From the NCBI GenBank assembly GCA_026182355.1, contig JAPFBL010000068.1, positions 10,391,001 to 10,455,000 of the forward strand: a stretch of DNA of 64,000 nucleotides, given 5' to 3'. The DNA comes from Hermatobates lingyangjiaoensis. Taxonomy: Eukaryota; Arthropoda; Insecta; Hemiptera; Hermatobatidae. The position numbers and the translations under genes are program-made. Shown piece by piece: positions 11,001-22,179 of the stretch. Position 1 is the stretch's first letter. Every line of letters begins with the position of its first letter. The notes under the pieces were generated by a model, which saw only the letters and a program-made list of their open reading frames with translations, made no database searches and was not told the DNA's origin.

Positions 11001-11100
11001 GATGTTTTTGTTTAAACTGGATACGAATTAAACAGAAGTGATTTTACTTGAGGACGTATGCACATGATGCGTTATACGTTTACCTTAAATATGAAAGCAT
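8031..11100. other. Intergenic A+T-rich DNA before the peroxidasin exon
   Basis: No gene or family-level repeat was recognised. There is a short (ATT)n at 8047-8063 and poly-T runs at about 10640. Open frames near 9642 and 10238 are A+T-rich, lysine/leucine-heavy chance frames. Confidence 0.5.
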
Positions 11101-11237
11101 TTAAAATTGAAATACTTTGTCTGTTGTCCTGTGGAGTGTTTGAAGATGCTTGTTGACGATGGAGGTGGGAGGTTGCGAAAGGCGAAGGGGTGGGACGCAT
11201 GTGGGCTCAGTAAGTGAGTGTCTGGGTACGAGATAGG
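11101..11237 (+). promoter_or_regulatory. 5' leader of the peroxidasin homologue
   Basis: About 90 nt before the start codon become G-rich (GGAGGTGGGAGGTTGCG and so on), unlike the A+T-rich DNA upstream. This is consistent with a transcribed leader or a small CpG-rich promoter. No TATA box could be tied to it. The leader contains CTCA|GTAAGTGAG at 11206-11214, a near-consensus splice donor (GT at 11210) 28 nt upstream of the ATG. An open frame on the opposite strand here is an antisense shadow. Confidence 0.4.
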
Positions 11238-11407
11238 ATGCGCCTCCTGGTGGCGGTGTTGTTCGCGAGTATTGCCTCCTCAGTGACGGCCAACCCCACA
11301 CCCTCATTCTACTGTCCTCCTACATGCATCTGCGTCAGTACCACCGTGCGATGCATGTACCTCAAGTTGGAGTCCATACCTCCAGTACCTGTCAACACAA
11401 CCATATT
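11238..11407 (+). CDS. PXDN: Peroxidasin homologue, first coding exon
   Basis: The ATG at 11238 (A at -3) opens a signal peptide, MRLLVAVLFASIASSVTA, with likely cleavage near residue 18. It is followed by the N-terminal cap of a leucine-rich-repeat domain with cysteines spaced C-P-P-T-C-I-C, then TTVRCMYLKLESIPPVPVNT. The string T-T-V-R-C-M is the same as in vertebrate peroxidasin, where the cap leads into D-L-R-F-N. The exon ends at 11407, two bases into a leucine codon, before a GTCAGC donor. Phase-2 boundaries inside this leucine are typical of LRR exons. Peroxidasin is a secreted haem peroxidase that uses hypobromous acid to cross-link collagen IV in basement membranes. The LRR repeats, Ig domains and peroxidase domain are not in this window. 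Another LRR protein is possible but a worse fit. Confidence 0.8.
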
Positions 11408-12851
11408 GTCAGCACCTTCTCAACCTCTTTTATGCTAATCTTACCTGTATTTCATGGTATACATAAGCATGTTAAGCTAATGGAAAGTCCTGATAAAATC
11501 CACTCACACTGCTGAATGCTCATAATAACAGAGCGCATGGAATTCTAAAGGCAGGCCCTTCTGCAAATTACCATATTATTACAAAAAGTTTTTTTACAAG
11601 CAACTGCAAACAAATACAAAAAAAAATTAAAACTGTTGTGTCTATACTCTAAAATTTTCTTGTCTTCTTGAAATTTCATACCTACTTTCAAAAAGTCCCG
11701 TATTAATATTCTCTGTTTTGCGATGACCCAAAGTTCTTAGAGTAAACTTATATAAATCTCTTTTATACAAAACATTCAATGTTCTTGTATACAAAATGTT
11801 TTTGCGTGCGATTTTAGCAAAACTGTTTCTACAGTTTTTAGATTACTAACAGAACTGGTAAGAACCTGAAATGGAAGGATTCTGTTTATATGTGATTTAG
11901 CTAAGCCTCAATTATTATTTTACTGCCCTTGTCGATATATATATATAAAGTTTCAAATGTTATAAACAACGTCCTCAAAGGCTTATTATGATTATAGCAT
12001 GTTTACATTGCTATTATAGTATAGTATCATATAAATTATAGTATCATGAAAGACAATGGTGATTTTGATGAATATACGTTTTGAGGTTCTCTGAATCCTC
12101 TTGTTGATACTTTTTTATGTCTCTTTGTGTGAAGATGGTTCGGCATGTGCGTTTCAGAAATGTTAATGCACTCTAAACCGCAGCGTTTAGATACAATCAA
12201 AGGTGACAGAATTACCGTTTTAAAACAGGCAATGCACGCTATTGATTTTGGAATTATTCTTACATTTAAGGTACTTTATCTTAACTCATTTCTACTTTGT
12301 TACCACCCTTTAGGTCATTCTATATATTTGAAATTAAAACGATTACTTAAAACGACTATTTCATTGTAAAAGTGCCCAGAATTCAGGACTATTGTAACAG
12401 CAAATATAACAGAAAAAAAGACTGTTAACATGTAATTACTTTTAAATTAGTATAGATTAATTTTATTAAAATCTATGGAGGTCAAAATGAGTATATTTCT
12501 TTTTAAAATTAATTCAAATATTGTTTACACTTAAGAAAATATATCTAGAGAAAATCTTTTAAAACCTTAAAAAAGTTATGTACTTTTAATTGTAATTTAA
12601 CACTTAATCCAAGTTTATTTTGGGTCAGTACTAATGAACTTATGATAACTGTTAAATTATATCAACAAGCAGACATAGTATCATCATCAGGTTTTCAAAC
12701 TTACTATTACACATTTAAATTTAAAAGAAAAAATTACTAACAATGCCAAGTGAAGTTTAAAGCTGACTTACTAATTTAGAAGGGAGAAGTGAGGTACAAT
12801 ACAAGTGCCCTCACTGAACACTGAACTCTCAGCTGGTCCAGTAATATTTCT

Positions 12852-12879
12852 TCTTCTCAAACTAGTTTGCCATCATCAG
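12852..12879 (-). ncRNA. Hammerhead-like motif (CTGATGA, minus strand)
   Basis: On the minus strand: CTGATGATGGCAAACTAGTT then TGAGAA. CAAAC/GTTTG forms the stem. The second block reads GAGAA rather than GAAA, so this is a degraded core. It heads a repeat extending to about 12770 (GAGAAGAAGAAATATTACTG...). Confidence 0.3.
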
Positions 12880-13160
12880 AACAAGCTTGTAATTAGATAC
12901 TGTATTCAAGTTACTGGTTTTGAATATTATGCTTTATTCTTTTTTCTTAATATACACATCTGAAGTAATAATAGTCTTTTCACATTACTTCAAAACTGTC
13001 GTCCCAAGAAACTTAATTACAGTGTAAAGTGGTCTAGTTCAGGCCATCATAAGAGTGTCCTGAAATGCATTTGATTATAGTACACAGTAGAGTATTTGAG
13101 CAAAAAAATACCGCCAAAATTGTAGGTAAGGAATAAGAAACAGTTAATTTATATGAACTA

Positions 13161-13290
13161 AATTCTTAAAAAAAAAAACACATACAAGAGATTACCAGAA
13201 CTCACTACTATATTTCGACTGCGTGGTCATAAGGGAGAAATACTGTAGTGAGTTTTTGAGATCTCTTGATGTGTTTTTTTTCTGTGAATT
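13161..13290. repeat. Inverted repeat with TATAGTAGTGAG-type terminus
   Basis: Arms 13161-13216 and 13237-13290 pair imperfectly (ACTCACTACTATATTTC against GAAATACTGTAGTGAGT, and CACATACAAGAGAT against ATCTCTTGATGTG). The sequence family is the one seen at 6714-6800, at 39541-39600 on the minus strand, and in a degraded form near 47655. Confidence 0.7.
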
Positions 13291-14479
13291 TATTATACTT
13301 AGGTCGTCAAACTATTTTATATAATTGCATACATATGAAAAGTACAGTCTAATCACATTGCATGTCTCTTTGTTGCCTCCACAGAGATAGATGTACCAAC
13401 TGACCTTCAAACCGGTTTGCTTCAGTTGTCCTGCTAAGGTGGAGGGTTCACCGCCTCTTACTTTTTTCCATGCATTGACGGATGACAACGGCTTTCCTCA
13501 ATTTTAATAAGTCGTTTACATTTTAAGTCGTTTTAAATATTGTCTGTAGTTATTCGGGAAGTTATACCAGGTGTCTCTTAATTCCCTATTATTCTAAATA
13601 ATGGACTAATGCCGTCTTTAAATAAAGTCTCTTCAATAATAAGACTAAATTATTGCAAAAACAGCAAATCGGGTTTGGTTTTTCAAATGGACTTGAAATT
13701 CTTTTCCTAAGTTTATAGAAAGCTCAGAAGGTCTCTTGATAGCAAACACATTAAATCACTTTTTCAATGGATATCTTGAGTGGTTAATATCCAGGAGGAT
13801 TCATAATTCTTTTTCCTGGATTTAATCTATTCAAAAATTATAACTTACAACTCTGTCAAATCATAAATAACTTAAAACAAGTATCTCAAGATCATTTCTA
13901 GAGGATTAAACCCCTTAAAAGTGCAATTTGGTGTAATAATGTGATAACCAGTTTCCAAGGAATTTAAAGATAATTTTTGCTTCCTCAGGCCTTAAAGTCT
14001 TTAGTCACATATTTCTGTAAATAGTGTTTGAATTACTTAGAACTTGAATAATGCTGAAATAAACCTCAAACATCGGTTACATTTTCCATTGATATTAGTT
14101 ATTTATATCCTAAATATACACCATATATCATTGTTAATATAAAATAATTTGAATCGAAATATTTGATGCACCAGAATAATAAGAAAAACATATTTTTAAA
14201 ACTAACCTTATATGGAAGATCCGAAAGTATAACAAACAAATTATATCACTCCTGCATGTATTCAGAAACTTATTTTAACGAACATAAAAAAAGTTTAACA
14301 AGTTTGACGGAACTAAATTATAAAAGTATTCAAAATTTCATTTAACGACCAGAAATGAACTAGTGCTTCAATCTTATTATTTATATACGATATTATTTAT
14401 ATATCTTATATACGTATCTTTCTGTATCCTGCCTGTGCTCATCTTCCCTCTGTGTGGATTTTCCTTTTTGAAGCAATTG

Positions 14480-15440
14480 CTTATTTGCCTCTCGTCTGAG
14501 AATTCATTCTGACCTCCATCTTATCATACTTCTGAAGCAATCTTGAGTCTCTGCGATTCCACCCCCGAGTACATGTGAGCGTTTTAGTAATCTAAATCTA
14601 GGTCATCTAGGACCAACTAATATCAGTCAGAGAGTCTTGTTCAGTAAAGGCTGAAATCCTTGAATGGCTCGGCTTCCACTGCAGGCGTCCAAGCGGCTGC
14701 ACCACGCAGTAGCAGCAGTCTCAAGAGTATGTTATAGAGTCCCACACTCCTCTGAAGTGAGAGAGCAGACAGGTCACAAGAGAGTGTGCTAGAAACTTCT
14801 CACTTCAAAGATTCCGCCCTCTACTGCTGTCATTTTACATCTGGTTTAAGAAATAATTACTGTTCATTTCTTCTTTGGCTTTATCAATTCTTTATACAAC
14901 GTCGTACACTTTTAAAGAAATGACCAAAGAGATTTCAATAAAAATAAATAATAAGTTTTGAATAGGAACTGTTGATTGGATCAGACAAATGGAGTAAGAC
15001 GTTGTATGTTTTATGATAATCGAATGTCTTACTCAGTGCATAACGTTTTTATTCCATTTTCTCTACGTGCAAATTAAAGACATACAACTTCCTCTTATTG
15101 TAAATTTTCTCAAAAAAAGCCCCCTTATCGTTTGGGTGGTTAAAGAAGAAGATAATAAGGTGTATTCCATGAATGATTTTCTTGCCTCAAGGGTGAAGAA
15201 TGTGATTTTCGCAATTTGATACTATAGAAAAAAGATAATAGCATTATCTCAAACAACTATTTGTGTTGGAAAAACGGTTGGTTGACCTTGTTGTTGACCT
15301 GCAAGCATGTGCGACTGTGACTGGAGGCACTGGGAGGCGCGAAGCCATTACTCGCCCGCTACCACCGAGTCGTGACTGCGCTTATCTTCTCACTTCATTC
15401 TCACGTAATCAAACTCAGTCATTTATCAATGACGCCAATT
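14480..15440. other. GC-richer non-coding islands
   Basis: Two islands, 14480-14850 and 15265-15440, separated by A+T-rich DNA. The first contains GGCTCGGCTTCCACTGCAGG and repeated CAGTAGCAGCAG/ACTTC-type pieces. The second is open on the + strand but does not resemble any family. They may be regulatory elements or old repeats; I cannot decide between these. Confidence 0.3.
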
Positions 15441-16858
15441 CGTGACTTTTTCTCCCCCTCCAAATTTAAACATATTAGTTTTCGAAATATATTCATCTTT
15501 ATAAATCCCTGTCCTACTTTACAACTTCATTTTACTCTAACATTATATGATAAATTTCATATTTAACTGAATTAGTTCATTACTGCCGAGCTTACGATAT
15601 TTTTTTACATCCAATATATAGGTTATAAACAATTATTTTGAAGAATCAATCAGTTTGTTGGTTTTATCTGGTTTCGTGGTGAATACGGAATTAGCCTTCC
15701 AATGAATAAATCATATTTTATGCTTCTCCATTGTCATTGACATATCCATTATATTTCTTATTCATAGATTGCATGGTTATTTATATTGAACTGTGATATA
15801 TTGATATAAGACACACATTTATATTGAACAACTCAAATGATTAATTAAATTATACAATGTTATAAATAAAAATGTTGAATTTGTGAATAATATTTTTTAT
15901 ATGAAGATTATTAGTTGGCATTTAGGTATGACCCAGCAGCGGATGTGGAGGGAATTTTAAACTGAGGCCAGCAGCAGTTCAGATTCGTCATGCATGCCTA
16001 GAATAAATTAAACCAAAACATACATTTCTTCACTTAAATGATAATTCATGTTTAGATAGATTAGATCGAGTTTATAAGATAAAACTCTATCAAATCATAT
16101 GAATTAAAAATTTCAAGAGTTTGTGCTTGGATTAGAAGACATGTTTTGGTTAGATGAATCGATGCAAGAACACTATGACCATGTTTATGACCAACAGTCT
16201 ATTAGAACATCTACTGCATATGGTTATAAATATTAGTATGTAACTATAATTATAGGTTTCAATTTGAACCTCGTTCGAGATCCAAAAGCACAGCTCTCAG
16301 CTTATTGACACTCAAAAATTATGTCCATAATATATTCTAGGAGAACGTGCTGCATTCATTGAAAATTATTTCTACTCGCTGCCTTTGTTAGAAATAGTTT
16401 GTTTAAACAAACTACATTATGTCCTTAATATATAAAAACAGGTACAGTTGAAACATATACATTGATACCATAGAAAAGAATCAAAATGAACTTACTAAAT
16501 GATATGGGACACCCAACGTAATTGAACATTGGCATGGTGGTGTAAGACGTATCATATAGTACTTCAAGAATACGTGTATGTATGCCTCAATCTCCCGTGG
16601 TACTTCAGAAATTCATATAACAATAAAAAATTACAATTAGTATACTAATTAGGACTTCAAAAAAGAGAATCGTAAAATATTCTTTTAATCGATGAAACAG
16701 TGTTTTTAGGGGCAGTAATGGCTAAATAATATTCTTTATTATAGTACATTAAAGTTGTATTATATAAAGAAAAAAGGTTGCTTATTTTCACTAGTTATAT
16801 ATTAAAATAAATGTACTAATTTTTTAGTGAAATATACCTATAATGTGCAGCGTAATTA

Positions 16859-17586
16859 GTGACCAGCACCTACCATACTGACAGTTTAAGACTCTTAGCA
16901 TACGACTCCTAGGAGTTGGGTCGTCCTCCTCCGAAGAGGTAATGCCCGTTACCCCGGGACCAGGGCTTGCAATGATAGTTAATTTGACCTATCAGGGCCT
17001 CATTATGGGGAGTCTTCAGTACAAAGAGGACGACTTACAGAGAGATTAAAAATCTCTCGTTGGCTAAACGCCACCTGTCAATAAAAGGTTAGAGAGCTTT
17101 TAAGATGTCTCTATTCGTAATATAAAGGGCTCGAGAGAGGGGTGTATCTAAATCATCCCCACTCTGAGATTCCTTCAAAACCAAAGTGTCTATAAAGCAA
17201 GTACCAGTTGACCAGTCCATTCAGCTAAGTTCATCGCCCGTTCCCAGTTGTAGGGGTTTTAGGGTCTCTAGCTCGCCGGTATGCTAAGCAGGTACCCTCC
17301 CGAGAAGTTACTGCTTCTCACACAGCAACCACAAGGGTCTTGAGAACCAACAGCCACTACGAGTCCGACCTCTGAGGCGGGCTGGAGAGAAAACCCTCCA
17401 TGGGCACCCGCCGCCCGTAGACCGATTTGTTTTAAGAGTTTCGGATCAAACTCCGGACCAATGGTCCTATTGAACTATTGAATAAAGGTAAGGTTAGGTG
17501 CCTTTATAGCCCCTGGTTCAATGAACCTGTGGAAATAAAGCCGATGCAGCCTGTGGTAGGGTTGCATGGCCCCACTTACGGGGCGG
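16859..17586. mobile_element. 728-bp GC-rich retroposon with 14-bp target duplication
   Basis: The 14-mer GTGCAGCGTAATTA occurs at 16845-16858 and again at 17587-17600, directly flanking a block that is about half G+C in a strongly A+T-rich neighbourhood. Perfect 14-bp repeats of this kind are typical target duplications of target-primed retroposition. The insert begins GTGACCAGCACC and ends CACTTACGGGGCGG. It has no poly(A) tail and no long open frame. It may be a SINE-like element or the untranslated end of a non-LTR element. I did not recognise the family. A B-box-like GGTTCAATGAA (about 17516) is weak. Confidence 0.75.
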
Positions 17587-18109
17587 GTGCAGCGTAATTA
17601 AGGTGGCATTGGCAAGCACTTGCAAGCTATGCTACTATAGGAAGATAATTCAATGCTTTCTATTTTTCGATAGCGCCAAAAATTATAATTGAAAGATTAT
17701 ATATTAAAAAATACATAACAACTAATTACTGGGTTGACAGGACTCGTTATAGAACAATTATAATGAACGATATTATCATAGTCAGTACAGTATATCTGGT
17801 TAACAGATTGACATGATTGGTTAAATTTAACACATTTTTATTGCGAAGAATGAATACTGATAAAGAACGTTATTTTTGAAATAATGTTGTTGGTGTTTCA
17901 TGGATGAGCTTAGTATGATGCAGGTCCTATTTATGCACTAGTTACTAGATATGAACTTTGTGATGAGTTCTTAACAAAACTAGGATTGAATAACTCTTCA
18001 AGAACATCATCAGATGGGGAACTTGATTTACTGAATAATTGTTTTGACTTCTATGAATGTATTAAAGACCACAAACTAAAATTTTTGAGAGTAGCCTAAG
18101 GCTATACGG

Positions 18110-19165
18110 GAGAAGTGCTTAATATAATGATGGGTGATGTCGAATAGTTTAAGAGGTGTGCAAGAGGAAGAGTCGATGGTGATGAAGGAATTTTCTTTGA
18201 GGGATGAATGTTGGAGAGAAGCGATTAGAAGAGACTGGTGGCTCAGCTTTCAGAGGTCGCTGGACAGCTTCCCTGAGAGCTCGAAGCAGCAGTAGCTGGT
18301 GTAGGTGGTCGATTCTCCTCTTAAGGTAACCTGTCCTATCCGCCCATCACTCTTCTTCACTCTTTTCTTAAACAGTCCCTCTTTATACTTCCTCCTTCAT
18401 TAAAGCTTCCTGTCAGTGCCTAGTTTGTCATCGTTTCTTGTTAAAAGGCACAGCGTGGGGAATGATTGCCTTAACATACGTTTATTTAGGAATAACACGA
18501 GCTGTTTTTGTACCGTTATAAAATTCCTCCTAAATATTTATTTTAAAATCGTTTCGTCTTAATTATTCTTTTAGGAACGTTACCATAGATTAATTATAAC
18601 TGATGATCTTTTGCCCCTCTGCTCACATGCCTGTTTTAGTAAGACCAAAAAATCATAATACAAAAAAGTGACAATATTTTGTTTGATAATTCTTAATTTT
18701 ATTGATATATGATGCTGAAAAAAAATTTGTTTTTTCTTTAATTGATTGTGACTGGAAATATATTAATAGAGATAAACTAATCCATGAAGCAGAATAACTG
18801 CATGCACATATTCTTATTACTGAACCAAAGAATTCTGAAGTAGTTCATGACTGAAGTTAGTCCATCGCAGGACTAAGGAGAAGACATTTGTTACCGGAAT
18901 GTGAATGTTCACTGGCATAAGTCCTAACTGCAGCAAGCCCTGACGGTGTTCACGTGGTTTCTGGCCGCTTAACTATTCGCCTTACACGCAAGTCCACTCT
19001 GCCGGTCGGACATAATTTTGATAATCTCATTGGTATTCCGCTTTCCGTCCCTCCGACGTGCTTTACGTGTATAGACTACATTTCCTCGCAAGCTCGCAAG
19101 CCTTATAAATCACTTTCAATTCACTTTTGTTTTATTTCGCTTGTATATATTGCTTTGACTAACTG
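18110..19165. other. Unassigned GC-richer stretches
   Basis: 18120-18420 is purine-rich on the + strand and then pyrimidine-rich (GCAGCAGTAGCTGGTGTAGG). 18860-19160 includes GTGTTCACGTGGTTTCTGGC and TCGCAAGCTCGCAAGC. No protein, RNA or repeat family was recognised in either. The 400 bp between them is A+T-rich and featureless. Confidence 0.3.
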
Positions 19166-19474
19166 ACCATTTCCTGTCATTTGTTTTTAAGACATGTTAA
19201 CATAAATGTGTTCAAAAGATGTGTCTATGTATTTTATGAGGTAGAAAGTGGTTAATTTAAATTACTATTTAACTAACTCATTATAATAAATATATATTAA
19301 TACAGTAATATATCAAACGACCTCAACTTTAACACATAGAAGCAAAGGAAACATTTAGAACATAAATTGGCACTTTAAATAAGATTTATTCACATACCTA
19401 CAGCCATATCGGTTATCAGGCGGAAATGTTTTATTCATTGATTAATTGTTAGTCATCTGATGTTTAATGACCAA

Positions 19475-19490
19475 CCCCCCCCCCCCCCCC
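19475..19490. repeat. Run of 16 C
   Basis: Sixteen consecutive cytosines in A+T-rich DNA. The true length is hard to sequence and may vary between individuals. Confidence 0.9.
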
Positions 19491-19904
19491 AATCCCTCTT
19501 ATGGTTAAGTTGTTCCACCTCCCCTTTTCTATTCCTCACCAGATGTCCTTCATCACTTGTTTTAGTATGAGTAAGACTCCGACGAAGAACACTTGTTTTT
19601 GCTGAAAGATCTTAATCACATTTCTGATTTTCGTACTGTATTCTATACGTTCATACTATAAAATTAATACTGCACGCCATAGTAGCATAAAACCCGTCAG
19701 AACGTACATTTTTAGTTTTATTATTCTTGTTTTCAAATGTAAAATAACATTCATTTCATTGGCACTGATTACATTCTAGATTAAACATTTTTTCTTTCTA
19801 TAAAATAATAAATCCGTCAAATTATCATTAGCAGCGATATTTGTTTGTCTCATGTTAATATCTAAAGCAGAAACAATTAGTTTCTATCTGCTATTTGAAC
19901 AGTT

Positions 19905-20970
19905 TATAAGTTTGTTAAATTTACATTTGTAATATCAAATTGTAGAGTAAAAACTATACTGTTGCCGCACATTATATTTGCGGGAGGACTTCGCGAGAAG
20001 CGGCTGCTTGGACACGTGGAGGTGTCAGCCCAACCCGAAAAACATCTGTATATCCAGGTGATTCGATTTAAGAAACACTTCCAAATTTTGGCTACTCCAA
20101 CCGTATACGACTCTGATACAGAAATAAATAACAGCGTTTTCAGTCCTTCTTCAATTTTGTCAAACTGTCGAACAAAAAAAAATATTTGCATCCTCACAGA
20201 TTCCAGATCTGTCCTTCAAGTCATTCAAAATAATCAAGTTAATGTCTATTACTTCTAAATTTTGGAAATCCACGACATGCTAGCCAATTTAAAAGGGAAG
20301 AATACTGTATATCAATGGATCCCGATCCACTGTGGCATCCGAGACAGTGAAAAAGCAGACGCATTAGCAAGTGCTGCATGTAACTTGGGTCCCGCTGTGG
20401 AAGCATGCTATTCCTTTCAGCAGTGAAAGAGAACTGCAGCAAACTGCCTTAAAAGTTCGTGGAACCTCAGGTGGCAGAACTGTGATAGTGGACAAACTTT
20501 CTACGAGATCCAAGGCTCTCCAAGCGATCCTTACTTATTCAAATCGGTTTCAAAGTCAGTCTCAACATTTGTAGCAAGATCGCGAACTCGGGCCATATTA
20601 TGACGAATAAATATTTACACCGGTTCAATTTGGCTGACAATGCTCTTTGCGGAGTCTGCTTGTTAGAAGAGGAAAGTCTAGAACATATTCTTCTACAGTG
20701 CTCGCATTTCCTGCGCGAGCGAAAAGTACTAAAGAAGAAGCTGGGAGAGGCCACTCTGAAAGAATCATGACCAACACCAAATTCTGGCAAATGGATGCCG
20801 ACCTATACCGGAGATTCCGAGCCATCGAAACGGAGAGCTTTGGAAGCTCGAACTAAGAAGTAAGTAAGTAATATCTACTGTATACCTGCATACACAGATT
20901 CTATAGTACATGCTACCTCTTTCAACCAATACCTCATAAATTAAGCATATTTCACTCAGAAGGTGACCTT
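19905..20970 (+). mobile_element. PLE remnant split by a LINE tail
   Basis: Positions about 19915-19968 match 22180-22236 (shared TTTGTAATATCAAATTGTAG), and about 20868-20965 match 22490-22585 (shared run around ACAGATTCTATA). Both targets belong to the PLE copy at 22.2-23.6 kb. The DNA between them (19975-20867) is instead a LINE 3' end. The downstream piece translates as YCIPAYTDSIVHATSFN, corresponding to the PLE block K-P-T-x-T-D-S. This is a decayed PLE interrupted by, or recombined with, another retroelement. Confidence 0.65.
19975..20867 (+). mobile_element. LINE ORF2 C-terminus with RNase H and zinc knuckle
   Basis: In one frame: ICILTDSRSVLQVIQ, then after a stop at 20256, YQWIPIHCGIRDSEKADALA (about 20310-20368). 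These are the first-aspartate strand and the H-C-G-I...A-D-A-L-A block of a retroelement RNase H. A further open piece at 20600-20770 contains ALCGVCLLEEESLEHILLQC, a C-x2-C-x11-H-x4-C zinc knuckle typical of ORF2 C-termini. The 3' end is AAGTAAGTAAGTAA (20858-20870), a short tandem tail of the kind non-LTR elements carry. An RNase H fits the I, R1, LOA or related clades rather than Jockey. Frameshifts and stops make it a dead 5'-truncated copy. Confidence 0.8.
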
Positions 20971-21619
20971 CTTAGTTCTTACTTTGTTTGCTCTCTGATG
21001 ACTTAAAGTAAAAGACCTCAGAGCATTTATTTCTATTGTTTATTTTTTCCTTGTGGCTTAAACAACTTCATATATATACCAAATTATACAGAAAGAAACA
21101 AGTAGAAAAATGGGTTTAATGCGCCTTGATATTTCGATGAATCGTTCTCAAAGAGAGAAGATGCGGTCCGCTTCAGAAGGGAACGACACTCGTTTGTGGT
21201 GTGGTGTTTCGCGACTTAAGTTTGCTTAAAAAAATAATAGATTTTATGGCCTTTGGATTATATAAGAATTAATCGGTTTCGCTCCTTAAGCAGATTATAT
21301 TTCTCCTAATGACGACAATTCGACAAAATATCTAGGTGAATGATGTCAGTTCTATGTATTTGTTTACTTCTGCATAATATGATGTAGCGTCCTCGTAGAC
21401 ATTTTTTTGTGTCTATATATATCTTTGAGTGCATATTCATAACAGTAGTTAATTATGTATGCTTACATTTTAGTTTTCATTTACTGTTCCTTCTGACTCT
21501 TAAATAAGACGATGCACTGTTTCCTGTAACTGTTTCCTGACAGAAGAATGCTTCAAAAAAAATAAATAAAAGAATAGAGTTTATGGTTTTAAGGAGAATA
21601 CAATAATTAATGAAAGGAG

Positions 21620-21850
21620 TTCTATTTGTAAGACAAAGAGGACACTGTAGCCGTTGATGAATGTGCAGGGCCGTGGCGTTTGGAATGTGCTTCGCAAGCT
21701 ACGTCGGTCACGTATCTCAGAGGCGGCGTGATAAAGTTAGTCGTAAAGCAGCAACTGCCTTCCTCAAAGGAGGTATTCTATAGGGTCCACGAATGATCTT
21801 GGAACAAAGCATGAGCAGCGCCTCCCTTTGCCTTTCATGCAGTAGCAAAA
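21620..21850. promoter_or_regulatory. Candidate regulatory island
   Basis: A GC-richer stretch between two retroelement relics, with GGCGTGATAAAG, GTCGTAAAGC and CAGCAACTGCCTTCC. No coding or repeat assignment was possible. Confidence 0.22.
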
Positions 21851-22179
21851 TAATTGTTTTATGTTTACCTTATATCACATACAAGGTAAGGAAATTTAAA
21901 GTTGTTAAATTCAATAATTATCATCTTTTAAATGAACATTTCAATTTTAGGTCACAGTACAACAGAAATATTATTATTATGTTATATAATGGGTTGCAAA
22001 AGAAAAGAAAAATATATCCAAAATAGTTCGATTACAAAAAGGTTAATGGACAAAAGTTTTAAAGGGTAATTTAAATGGCATATTGTTTAAGTATGTGATT
22101 ACAAAAGCATTGATATGTGTTTGCTCAAAAACCATTTATTTCCATATTTATTAAGCTATGGAGATATATGTAGAACTTT

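Larger units (their letters stand above)
11408..14479. other. Start of the presumed peroxidasin intron 1
   Basis: A+T-rich. Apart from the repeats listed at 12.85 and 13.2 kb, nothing was recognised. I looked for the next LRR exon (a D-L-R-F-N-like start after an AG) and did not find it. Confidence 0.4.

Noticed and set aside
11101..11307. Minus-strand open frame of 68 codons
   Set aside because: Antisense to the peroxidasin leader and exon 1; proline/arginine-rich because of the G-rich leader.
15290..15330. TGCGACTGTGACTGG read as an LRR C-terminal cap (C-D-C-D-W)
   Set aside because: Only five residues fit; no further cap cysteines and no splice frame compatible with peroxidasin.
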